Assembly: GCF_004359215.1 (NCBI RefSeq)
Contig: NC_090621.1
Coordinates: 1,662,582 to 1,726,581 of the forward strand
Source: Bremia lactucae
Lineage: Eukaryota; Oomycota; Peronosporomycetes; Peronosporales; Peronosporaceae
Reading direction: 5' to 3'
Length of the DNA stretch: 64,000 nt
Below are positions 54,777-64,000 of this stretch, piece after piece. The notes beneath the pieces are model-generated. The model saw only the letters and a program-made list of their open reading frames with translations, had not been told where the DNA came from and ran no database searches. The translations under genes were made by a program, and so were the position numbers. Each line of letters starts with the position of its first letter. Positions within the stretch are counted from its first letter, which is position 1.

Positions 54777-55794
54777 AAGGATAGCTAGGAAGAAAACAAT
54801 TGTGCATCCTATTAAACTGTACTTAAAGTTGTGCCGAGCACCATGTGTTTTTAGCATTCCGCGTGAGAAGCTCGTTGAGCGATTCGTTGCACTAAGCTTA
54901 CAATAATAACAATTACTATTCACCATTTTTGCAAGTCAAATTATACATAGAAAGCAATGGGATGTCATGCCGTAGATCTGCTGTTAATCATGCCACTTAT
55001 CGATATACAATCATTTTTCTTGCTGCAGCAATTAATTCCCAAACATATTAACATTTATCATCCAATGTGACAAAAAAATGCAAACGTGAGCGTCGACGAG
55101 ACAGTATTTGGTGAGGCCCAGATACTCATAGTGATTAGTAAGCTTGCTTGCCAAAGTTGCGGTTTGGTGTTCGATTGAAATGAAGTTTTCTAAAAGCTAA
55201 TTTTTTACCTGTAATATCTTCCGTTCAGTTTTTTTTCGACAAACCACATTACTTATATAATCTGCTCCCTTTAAAGGCCACGGTAGAGTATCGGCGATAC
55301 CTCTACACACACTTGTCATAGCCTTGCGAGCTGCGTAGATAGAAAGCAGTCTAATTTTTTTATCGAAAATGGTCAAGAAGCAAGGTTTAAAGAAGCACGT
55401 TTAATCATGTCGCGGCTCCGTTCGTGGTAAATTGACGGTTCCTAAATTAAATGAGACACCAACTGTGGCTTAATTTGTGGCTGAAGTTGCAGCTGAACTT
55501 TAGATGGCCGGTAGATCTTTCCAGTTCGAGCTGCAACTTAAAATGTGTCAAGTGTACACACGTCACAGATCGAGAAAATAAACTCCAGCTTCTATATTGT
55601 TGCACGCAAGTCTAAATGGGGGCAAGTGTATGGCTAAGAGGCCCGCAATGGTCTTAATGTCGTGCAGTTGTCGATTCCTGGTCCGCATGATTGAGCCGTA
55701 TGTCCATTCTAAAGGAGTTAGTGACCCATGGAATGGCCTTTTAAAGCAAAGGATAAGGTCAGAGTGATTGTCACTTCAACCGCAGCGTAACGTC
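54777..55794. other. 1-kb intergenic region, no gene recognised
   Basis: AT-rich, no conserved ORF, no repeat similarity seen. Its right end holds the adenylyl cyclase promoter. Confidence 0.5.
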
Positions 55795-55808
55795 ATTTCT
55801 ATTTGGAG
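55795..55808 (+). promoter_or_regulatory. Possible oomycete initiator for the adenylyl cyclase gene
   Basis: TCATTTCTATTTGG is Inr-like and lies 72-85 bp before the chosen ATG (55880). A second pyrimidine-rich TCACTTCAACC lies at about 55773. Confidence 0.35.
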
Positions 55809-55879
55809 TCCGCGCTGCACAAGCCATCGAAGGCTTCCTTTTGTTGTTAGCTAAACCCATTCAAAGCTCAGTCCTTGCA

Positions 55880-58800
55880 ATGGTGGAGGAGCCAAGAATG
55901 GAGATGAGAAAGGCGTCACGCGAGCGTGCAAGCTCTGGTATGCTTCGGAAGGAGCTTGACATGCGGCTCACCGCATATTTGCCCGCCGTTGTACGACGAC
56001 ATTTGGAAAAACAAGACATGCAATCTCCGTTGCGAATGCCTACGACCCACCGCATGACTGTCGTAAGCATGTTTGCGGACGTGTCTGGATTTACAGCCAT
56101 GACCGAGCTACTAGCTTCTCGAGGACCTGTAGGTGCAGAGGATCTGGGCAAGCATTTAAATTCGTACTTTGAGCAGCTCTTACGTCTCGTGTCTAGTGCT
56201 GGTGGAGACGTGTTTAAGTTTGCAGGAGATGCCATGCTTATCTTTTGGCCAGAAAGCAAGGAGGATACAATGGACAGCTTACTTCGTCGAGCTTTACAGT
56301 GTGCCTTACGCATTCAGTCACATCTTCATGAGGCTGAGTTGGCTCCAGGCGTTATTTTAAGTGTGAAAGTGGGGGTCGGCATCGGTGAAGCCACAATCGC
56401 GCATCTTGGAGGCGAGAGCGATGGAGCCATGACTCGCATTGAGTACATTGCAGTAGGGCCAGCATTGGAGCAAGCATTTAATGCTGAGCATCAGGCTGAA
56501 GCAGGGGAAGTTATTTGTTCAGATGCGTGCTGGAAACGTATTCATGAGTACTTTGACGGTGCACCGGTGTCTAATCTTGATGGTAACAATGATGTCGGGA
56601 TGCATTACTTCCACAAGGTGACTGCAGTGAATAAACCTGTTAAAATTTGCTCCAGGCGACCGTCATACACGCGCCACGACGCGCTTCTTCATACGCGCAT
56701 GAAGCAATATGTATCACGTGCTGTGTGGCCTTATCTTGATGTGCACGATGAGTTCTGGGGATCAGAATTAAGAAACGTGACGGTTTTATTTATTAATCTC
56801 GGCTTCAGGTACATGTTTCTACTAGGCATCGGGGCCATTATGCGACCATGAGACTGACATGTTTTTACTACAGCGAGCAGGATCTAACAAACATGCTCGG
56901 GGCGAAGGATTTGCAGCGACTTCAGGACGCATTTGCTTTTGTCCAGAAGTGTGTGTACGACTATGAAGGCACTATAAACAAATTCCTTATCGACGATAAA
57001 GGCAGCACTGTCGTCGCTGCGTTCGGGCTGCCACCCGTTACCCACGTAAACGACCCGATTCGAGGCATCTTGGCATCTCTTGCTATTTGTGCAGCTTTGG
57101 GAAACAACGGACTCAAGGCATCCGTGGGCATTACAACCGGTACGGCATTGTGTGGCGTTGTTGGGCACCAAGGCAATCGAAGGGAGTATACGGTGCTCGG
57201 CGATATTGTCAACCTGTCAGCCCGACTCATGCAGCGAGCAAAATTGGAAGGTGGGGGTGTTATTACAGACGCTGCGACAAAAATTCACGCGCAAGATGTG
57301 CTTCACTTTGAAAAGCGCCCAGAGATCATGGTCAAGGGGAAGAACGAGAGTATTAAAATTCATCGGCCCTATCCACGAATGTCGATACTAATGGATTTTC
57401 ACTTATCGTCTACGCTTCAGCGACCTACCCGACAAAGCAAAATCAATAGAACCATATCAGGCGAAGAAGTATTAGGGCGGCCATCGCGTGCTAATGCTTT
57501 GTCAGTCGTTAGCCGCGCTGCACCAATTCAGAACTTAATGGACAATATGCATCGCGTTCAGGTGCGTGATGCTCAGCGGCGACTCTCGCTGCGTGCTGAC
57601 CGCCAGTGTCTACCGGCGAGTGAACTTGTCGAAAGCAAGAGTTTCATTGAAGCTCGGGCAGCTCTTCTTGATAAATGTTCCCATTTGAATGCTTTTGCTC
57701 CAGGGGGGGCGTTTATACTCGAAGGTGATATAGGTGTAGGTAAGACGGTTGTCCTACGATCGGCGCTCGCAAGCCCGGAAGCAGAGGATTATCAGGTGTT
57801 GGTGAGTACAGCCAGCCCGTTCTCCACAAAAAAGCCGTATGCTGTTTGGTCTGAGCTTATCACTCGAGGAGCAATGGACACATTACAGAGCGGAGAGCCT
57901 GCTTCTGCGCTTTCACCAGCTTCCGCGACATTAATGGGTTCAACGGTTGCCCAAACTTCGAGCCGACTGGCTGAAACGAAGAGGCGAGAGTGTGTGGCGC
58001 ACTTTGTGAGGCAGAACATTTGCGAAGGTGCCTCTTCCAATACGACGCTTGTCCGATATGCGCATTTACTCAATTCCATTTTAGATACCGACTTTGATGA
58101 TTTTTCGGACATCAAGGGAAATTGTGATAATTCAGCGACCGACACAAGCTTTGTGAAGCATAAATCTTGCAATTTCGAGCCTACTGGCGATGTTCAAGAA
58201 GTACATTACATCTCTAATCAAAGCGAGGAAAATACTGTCGAAGGCCAACCCTATGAGGATGCGATGCGTGCGTGTGGCTATGCATTTGCAGAAGCACCAG
58301 ATAGAAAGCTTAGCGTCAAAGAAAATGAGATCGCGTCGTGGTTTTTGGGTTTGCTTGAGATGGAATTGGCTGAGAAGGAAGATGCTCGACCGTCTCTAAG
58401 TGCTTCAGTTTGTTGTGAAAAAAGCACTAGTAATATTTCACGGAATGTGGATGAAGATACACAAGATTCGGCATGGAAACCCGATGACCTGGATATGAGC
58501 GGCATTCTTATTTTGTGTACGCTTCACGCAATGTCACGCGAACGAGCAACTGTATTTTGCCTTGATAACGCCATGCATATGGACGGAAAATCATGGGTTC
58601 TCGTCATGATCATCGCGAAGTATTTTACCAACTGTATGGTCGCTATCGGGACTAGGTCACCAGGCTTGGCATTAGGTGAGAATACTGCGAGTTGCTCGTT
58701 TCACAAGCAGTTGCGCCTGCTCAAGGGCCTCAAGTCTTCATCATTCAAATACCTCGATACATTTAGCAATAGCGAGACGGAGATGCTGTCACGGCATATT

Positions 58801-60705
58801 CTTCAGGTCCCAGTAATTCCTGATGACCTTCTTGCAATTCTCGTTTCGCGTTGTCAGGGGAACCCGCTCTTTCTCCACGAACTTATTACGGAATTGCAAG
58901 CACAACAAGTTATAAAAGTTTATGAAAAAAAAGGGATTCGCACGTGCGAGTTACATGTACAGAAATCCTGGGGCGAAAAATCAAAGGCGCAATTTTGCTT
59001 TGCGTGCCACATTTGCTTTGGTTGTGCAAAGAAAGAGAAGGAAAAAGACAAGAAAAAAGTTGACATTGAGAAAGAGATGAATGAGAGCGCTGAGACGGAA
59101 GGAATCAAGAAGACTAAGCATCAATGCAAATGTTGTGGCTACTATTTTTGTGCTGAATGTACTCCTAAAGCGTGCCGAGCAAAGATTCCAGGGAAGTATA
59201 GCGAACCTGTTCGTCATTGTCGGACGTGCTACAATTTTTCATCATCACGACGACCTAGTGGTTCATCGCACGCTATTGGGGCTGCAGTAGGAGCGCTAAA
59301 CGAGAAGCGGTCTCGCTCAAAGGGCCGCTTACGCTCCATTTTTCATGCTGGAAGCAGTGGAGATCATTACTCATTGTCTTCGTCGTCATCGAATTCTCTT
59401 TCCGTGTCGAATCTTCAGACACTGACAAATTGCATCGGACTGCGACCGCCGCGGACCGTGAAAAGCGTTATTACTACTATGCTAGACCAGCTGACATGCT
59501 CGCAACGCATGCTCATGAAGACAGCGAGTGCCATAGGATTAGTCTTTGACGAGGAGATGCTTCGAGGTGCATGTCCCATCGAGGCGCATCTATCGCGGCT
59601 ATCTCAAGACCTGGTGGACCTTGAGCAGCTGGCAATGATTCGAAAGATTGACACGTTCATTGGTGGTGTGCCTACCTCATCCAAAGCATCATTAGGAGCA
59701 AGAGGTGCTCGTTTGACCACAAGTCAGACAGCTCCACCTAGTAGCTTCGTTAAAGTCAAGTTCGAGTTTTGTCATGGCTTTATGCGTAGTGTCATTCGTG
59801 ATCAGTTACTTCGCGGTCAGCTTGACAAGCTCAATGCACGAATTGCAGACTTTCGCGAGCAACAGCAACGGGAGCTTCGTCACAATTTTTTTGCAAAGGC
59901 CAACGAGAGTCTTACTCGCCCCGTATTATTGACGATCTCGGCGTCTTTTACTGAAGGTAGAGGGTTTATCCAAGAGGTTCGGCGGGCACTTACACCTACT
60001 GAAAATGGAAAAAAAAGCTCGCGCTCCCCAATTTTGAAGAATGGACGACGCCGGCGTCTACATACAAGGCGCAACTCTCACTCCGGCGCTCACCGAATCA
60101 GTGACGCGTCGTATTATTCGTCTTCGGAAATGTCAAGGACACAAGGGCTGTACAATAGTGAGTCTGAATACGGAAATGACTTGGCGACTGACTCCGACAG
60201 TTGTTTGATTGCTTCAATACCTTTGACCAACAATATCTTTGGGAAGCAGCAATTGCAAGTGGCATGCAAACAAACGGCATGTATACGCCTGAAAGCAGAT
60301 CGTGTGCTTGTCAAAAAGTATTGCAGCATGTTTTCACACTTGAAATTAAAGGGACTTAAGAACGCTCGGCAATGGAAGTCTCGCTACGCTGTTTTGGAGA
60401 GCGACTGCTTGCTACTGCAATACGAAGACGATGACCCCGTGTTTGGGGACACTTGTAGACTAGCGGCTTTGCAATTTGGCACGGTTTTGTTTTTAAAAGA
60501 CGCGAAAGTAAGCGCATGTGATCCGGAGGTGGCAGCAAAGGTCAATTGCTTCCAAATTCAAGTCACAGAATGGACGAAACAAGGCCAAGTGATGAAAAAT
60601 CAACGACGGTCCTTTATCATTGCGGCCGAGAGCGAAGAAGAGGTTGACAATTGGGTTTACATGATTCGCTTTGCGATTGAGTCGCTCGAAAGTTCGACGC
60701 GCTAA
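55880..60705 (+). CDS. Soluble-type adenylyl cyclase with tandem class III domains, P-loop NTPase, FYVE-like zinc finger and PH domain
   Basis: Makes cAMP from ATP; relative of animal ADCY10 and bacterial class III cyclases. Exons 55880-56808 and 56874-60705 (65-bp intron) give 1586 residues. Cyclase 1 (~60-260) has both metal Asp (D67 in FADVSGF, D117 in FAGDAM) and K113. Cyclase 2 (~300-500) lacks the first Asp (FINLGFSEQD) but keeps IDDKGSTVVAAFG and LGDIVNLSARLM, as expected of a C1/C2 heterodimer. A Walker A motif GDIGVGKT (594-601) starts an ATPase region. A FYVE-like finger lies at ~1018-1090 (CFACHICFGC ... CKCCGYYFCAEC ... CRTC), split by a Lys/Glu insert. A C-terminal PH domain (~1450-1580) includes YCSMFSHLKLKGLKNARQWK. 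ATG 55880 is the first in frame. A partial copy lies at 37488-38218. Confidence 0.92.
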
Positions 60706-60843
60706 ATATAATACGGATATACATCGTATCCAGCGCGTTATAAGTATAATACACAAGAATGCGACAAGCTATGTCTGATAATGCCAACATTTTTCTTTTC
60801 TTCTCTTTTGGTTATATTCTAAAGAATCTTCTCTGTCGGGACT

Positions 60844-61540
60844 GTGAAAAACTTAGTGGGGATTTTTCTGAGGAAGAAACGCAACTATTGTGAAAGAACG
60901 CCATGCAAGGCAAGCAAAAACTTTCAAAAAGACGTGTTTACGCAGCTCATCCACGACTTGAGAACAAAAAAGACTTTGTGCCATGTCAAGGACTATCCTT
61001 TAGTCAAGCTGAAGCAGTTGAATTCTTACGTGAAGAAGCACGGTTCACTGGTAAACCCCGTGTTTAACGAACAGCCAGCGTTCTTCATCGACGAGGCCGC
61101 TATATACCATATCGAATGTTCATATACGGCAACGCGTTGGTGGCGTCTGAAATTACAGTGCTCCTTTGTAACTGGTCAATTTAGTCTGGTAGACAAGGCA
61201 GCGCGATAACATCGAAAGGAGCGTTCATTCCCGGCACTGACGTTCGAATGCCTGATATTGCGTACACACCTCGCAACAAGGACGGAGGACAAACGACTAC
61301 GACATCTTGGACGTACCGCGGCGATCCCTATGTCCCGACTTTTGTTGTTGAGATTGATAAACTTTCTGGTCCAGGCTCCCAACGCAGCGCGCTGGATCGA
61401 AAGATGCGAAATGAATAATTTCCAGCACAGCGTTCAATAAGGTTGGTTGATCGACCCACGCCCGGACTTTCAGCTAATGTTTGAGTACCATCGACCTGAA
61501 CAGAAGCGATATTTGTCTAATAATTTGGGATAGAGGATAG
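60844..61540 (+). pseudogene. Uma2/DUF820-like PD-(D/E)XK nuclease pseudogene
   Basis: Three frames make one broken gene. 60844-61209 (121 codons) has no clear motif of its own but ends FSLVDKAAR. The next frame reads GAFIPGTDVRMPDIAYTPRN, then RGDPYVPTFVVEIDKLSGPG and ALDRKMRNE before a stop at about 61415. A third frame reads FQHSVQ, stop, GWLIDPRPDFQLMFEYHRPE. PDIAYTP and FVVEID carry the Asp and Glu-X-Asp of the Uma2 catalytic core, and GWLIDP is the usual family end. The frameshifts and at least two stops inactivate it. Uma2 domains are common in bacteria; the origin here is unknown. Confidence 0.7.
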
Positions 61541-61877
61541 CAATTGAGTTTCAACAAATAGAAATTTAAACAAGCGACCGAAGTTTTTTTGAAGTTCAAA
61601 GTAGGACTTCGGAGTAGACTTTTTATCGACAACGTACCTTTTCGAACGACGTCTGCTTTTATAGTAAGCAAATTTAACAGGCGTGTTTTTACAGGGACAC
61701 TAATTTCAGGGAAAGAGACCAGATAAATGTTCTTAACTACACAAATATATTCAAGATGCTGAATCTGTAATCAGCTTTCGCTTGTAACGAACCACGAACG
61801 AGTGCATCCAAAATTCCATTTCTTAGCCAAACGAGTATTCCAACTAAGACTGCGCTGATAGTGGACTTCATTATACA
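61541..61877. other. Intergenic, no feature recognised
   Basis: Short AT-rich spacer between the nuclease pseudogene and an LTR. Nothing recognised. Confidence 0.5.
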
Positions 61878-62476
61878 TGTAGGCGGGCACGTCGTAATGC
61901 GGCCACGCTCTATCCTAGCACAGCGAGGATTTAGGCAGGCACGTCGTAATGTGGCTACGCTTTACTTAAGCACACACCCTAGCACAGCGAGGAAGCGGTT
62001 AAACCTGTTTCTCTTGCGTGCAGTGAGGTAGTTGTGGTGGGCGCGCAAGCGACCTCACCCAACACACTAAGAACTCTGGTAAAGTGTCGTCACGGGAGCG
62101 GTAATCCGTCTCCTCGTGCGCACTTACCAAGTAGGTAGTAGTTTTCAGACTGATTTATATTTAATAGAACTAAATACAAATACCTATTTTTACCAATTAA
62201 AATGTTATCTCTATAGATATCATTTAATATGTATTGCGAGCGTATCTTTATAGATACATCGCGTAACGGATGACGCTAGCCGTCATCATGGATAAACGCT
62301 AGGCGTCATCCCTCCTAATGTGAAGTGCATCATATACACAAGGATTGGTCACAAATGTGCACCACACCCGAGTGCTGGGTCTGATTACTTCAATTAAGTA
62401 ATTGATCATCCCCATAAGTACACCAAGTGTACTTAACGGGGACTGTGTAATATTAGGACAACTTGAGCCCGTTACA
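61878..62476 (-). repeat. 3' LTR (family 3) of a minus-strand Ty3/gypsy element
   Basis: 599 bp with TGTA/TACA ends: forward TGTAGGCGGGCACGTCG ... TTGAGCCCGTTACA. Sense is minus, because the family-3 LTR at 46212-46950 precedes a minus-strand gag and because a polypurine tract abuts this copy at 62477. Its terminal ~55 bp (GGCACGTCGTAATG ... CACAGCGAGGA) are tandemly duplicated. An inverted repeat ATGACGCTAGCCGTCAT lies near 62270. Confidence 0.85.
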
Positions 62477-62490
62477 CCATCCCCCCTTTA
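62477..62490 (-). promoter_or_regulatory. Polypurine tract next to the 3' LTR
   Basis: On the minus strand TAAAGGGGGGATGG immediately precedes the LTR start TGTAACGGGC. This is the expected plus-strand primer site of an LTR retrotransposon and fixes the element as minus-oriented. Confidence 0.8.
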
Positions 62491-62607
62491 AGAACAAATC
62501 TACATTTTGAAATTCGTCAAAGAGGTGAGAGGAACTGCGAGCAGCTTTACGCGCCGCTACTTCACTCAATCGCTTTAGCGCACGTGTTTCCATACACGGC
62601 GCCAAAG

Positions 62608-64000
62608 ATGCCATTTAAAAGGGGCGATGTTCGTGGGTCGTCTGCGAAGACGCCCACTTAACCTCACACTAAGCGCACGCGCCGCGTTAATTCGCCGACC
62701 GCGGCTAATGCCTTAGTCGGAACGCTGACAGCCACTGCGGCTGTCGCGTTAACAGGGCTGAAGGATCCATCCCACTTTAACAGTGAGGATGCTGATCCGT
62801 CGCTCATTTTCGACTACAATGAGTCGACACCGTTGCCGTCACCTCATAGTAGTGATGTGGACAACGAACTCATGAGAAAGGATGATGGCGCATTATTGCC
62901 CATCCAAACTTCTCTCATGGCTCACAACTTGGAGACAGCAACATTTACGAATGCTGTCTCGTCTTCTGCGCTGGAAAGCGCAGCGACAGGTAATGAGAGC
63001 GCTGCCCATAAAGGCGCAGCTGCTTCTCCGTTGGGTAATACCACAACGCCTTATGCTCAGACCATACTTCATCATCGTTCTTACAAAGAGGATTCGGAGC
63101 CTAAAGCTCCGCCGACGACACGTGAACGTGCTCAGTCGGTGTCACAAGCCAGTCGTTTAGAACGCGGCTATGTGACGAGTGGCATTCCAAAGATGCTCCC
63201 TCCATCTAAATGGCCTCGTTTAGACGGGCCAAGAGCGTCGCTCCTAGAGCGCGCTCTTGTAGACGCAAATAATTTTTATGGCCCAATAAAATCATGGAGA
63301 GCTCAGGGAAAATCGCTTGGGCGTATTTTCCCGATCCTGGTCGTGTTGCGTTCAAATGAATCGCCCGACCAATACGATGCGGAATTCCTGCACCGCATTC
63401 ATCCGCATTTTGATGCAATGAAACAGCGGTCGCAGCGAATTAATTTCGCCCGCTTGCGTGTGAAAGAAATAATGGGCGGTACTATAACCCCTGTTTCTTC
63501 TCACAACGCTACTTCTGCTAGTCCATTTGAGACTAGCGAAGTGGCCTCAGCTGGTGCTCCTTTTCATAGGAAGCAACCAAGCCAGGCAATCAATACGTAG
63601 GGTATCTATCGGTTCCCAAGACTCAAAACTCTTCGGGTAACCTTTCCATTGGACGAGGATATGGTACCCTTGCGTCACGGAGCGGTGGGCAGGCAACCTT
63701 CCAACAAGAAAGCGTTGATTCCCACCCGCATCCATTAGTGCCGGTGGCGCCCGATAGGAGCGGCGATCTCGCCCACCTAATCGTGGCTGCTTTGCCTTCG
63801 TCCGTTCAGTCTCAGGCGTTAAACGCTGCTGAACGACGTATTGCGGATCTCGAGAGTCAAGTCTCACGACTGACCTCGGATCTCGTTGATGTCCGAGCGA
63901 AGGCTCGTCAGGGTTATGAACGCCTGAAGACTCGCTTGGACCTTTTCGAACGGATAATGCTGAGGGATCCGCGTTACTCGCGTGATGTCCCTCGCTCTCC
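62608..64000 (+). pseudogene. B-type accessory gene on the strand opposite to pol (nearly intact, runs off window)
   Basis: From ATG 62608 (MPFKRGDVRGSSAKTP), 132 bp inside the 3' LTR. One TAA at 62659, then an open frame to 63600: Ala/Ser/Thr-rich disordered region (NALVGTLTATAAVALTGLKD, SSALESAATGNESAAH), RERAQSVSQASRLERGY, and a conserved helical block (RASLLERALVDANNFYGPIK, HFDAMKQRSQRINFARLRVK). A shift into another frame near 63570-63598 continues as a linker and then a coiled coil to the window edge (NAAERRIADLESQVSRLTSD). The linker overlaps the minus-strand chromodomain. The copies at 39782-40297 and 36347-36619 are closely similar. No known domain recognised. Confidence 0.7.
63547..63867 (-). 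pseudogene. Chromodomain end of minus-strand Ty3/gypsy pol
   Basis: Open frame reading PALMDAGGNQRFLVGRLPAH, then HILVQWKGYPKSFESWEPID. It is nearly the same as the chromodomain at 36130-36330. It is the C-terminal end of pol; the integrase would lie beyond the right edge. Its coding sequence overlaps the accessory gene on the plus strand. Confidence 0.82.

Noticed and set aside
62608..63600. Reading the B-type gene as the gag of a plus-oriented element
   Set aside because: The polypurine tract at 62477-62490, the LTR sense set by the 46-kb copy, and the minus-strand chromodomain all show that the element is minus-oriented.
1..64000. CRISPR arrays, rRNA genes, bacterial-style operons
   Set aside because: No spaced direct repeats or rRNA-like segments; gene structure with GT-AG introns is eukaryotic.

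Overview
The window is a piece of an oomycete nuclear genome, most likely Peronosporales (Phytophthora or a downy mildew). Evidence for this: compact genes with few, short introns (60-80 bp); an intron-poor START-FYVE-GAF protein and a FYVE/PH-containing soluble adenylyl cyclase; short divergent promoters; and blocks of decayed Ty3/gypsy and LINE elements between the host genes. Three runs of N (39561-39781, 40298-40306, 45010-45112) show it is a draft scaffold. All three lie in repeats. No rRNA, intact tRNA, CRISPR array or recognisable RXLR/CRN effector was seen.

Host genes, left to right. A partial SLC37-type sugar-phosphate antiporter (-, runs off the left edge) is divergent from a putatively myristoylated protein ending in a PBCV-type basic adaptor motif (1962-3467). 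After a 15 kb retroelement block come a signal-peptide membrane protein (21416-22669), an L-asparaginase (22780-24156, -), a START-FYVE-GAF protein (27478-29937), a six-exon RING protein with an acidic tail (30250-32590), and three small genes: a coiled-coil protein (32840-33296), a UPF0690/C1orf52-like protein (33385-33858, -) and splicing factor SF3B6/p14 (34030-34456). After a second retroelement block (35.8-47.0 kb) comes a mitochondrial or metabolic group: homoserine O-acetyltransferase (-) divergent from ETF-beta, then the T7-like mitochondrial RNA polymerase (-) divergent from a TXNDC9/phosducin-like protein. A 1586-aa soluble adenylyl cyclase (55880-60705) follows, then a broken Uma2-like nuclease gene and a third retroelement at the right edge.

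Repeat blocks. 5.8-14.6 kb holds LTR fragments and one nearly complete but decayed Ty3/gypsy element. 14.6-15.5 kb holds a further retroelement remnant. 15.8-19.4 kb is a decayed RNase-H-bearing LINE, and 19.47-19.91 kb a solo LTR with a perfect TSD. 35.8-47.0 kb is a nest of at least four Ty3/gypsy pieces. It also contains a 0.7-kb partial copy of the adenylyl cyclase gene that an LTR cuts off. 61.9-64.0 kb is the 3' end of a minus-strand Ty3/gypsy element whose orientation is fixed by a polypurine tract.

The most interesting structure is an accessory gene carried by these Ty3/gypsy elements on the strand opposite to gag-pol. It lies between pol and the 3' LTR and overlaps the chromodomain coding region in antisense. 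Six copies of two related layouts (called A-type and B-type here) occur in the window. In the five copies that have adjacent gag or pol sequence, the accessory gene points the opposite way. Its product has a disordered Ser/Ala-rich N-terminus, a conserved helical block and, in two copies, a C-terminal coiled coil. I do not recognise it as a described family.
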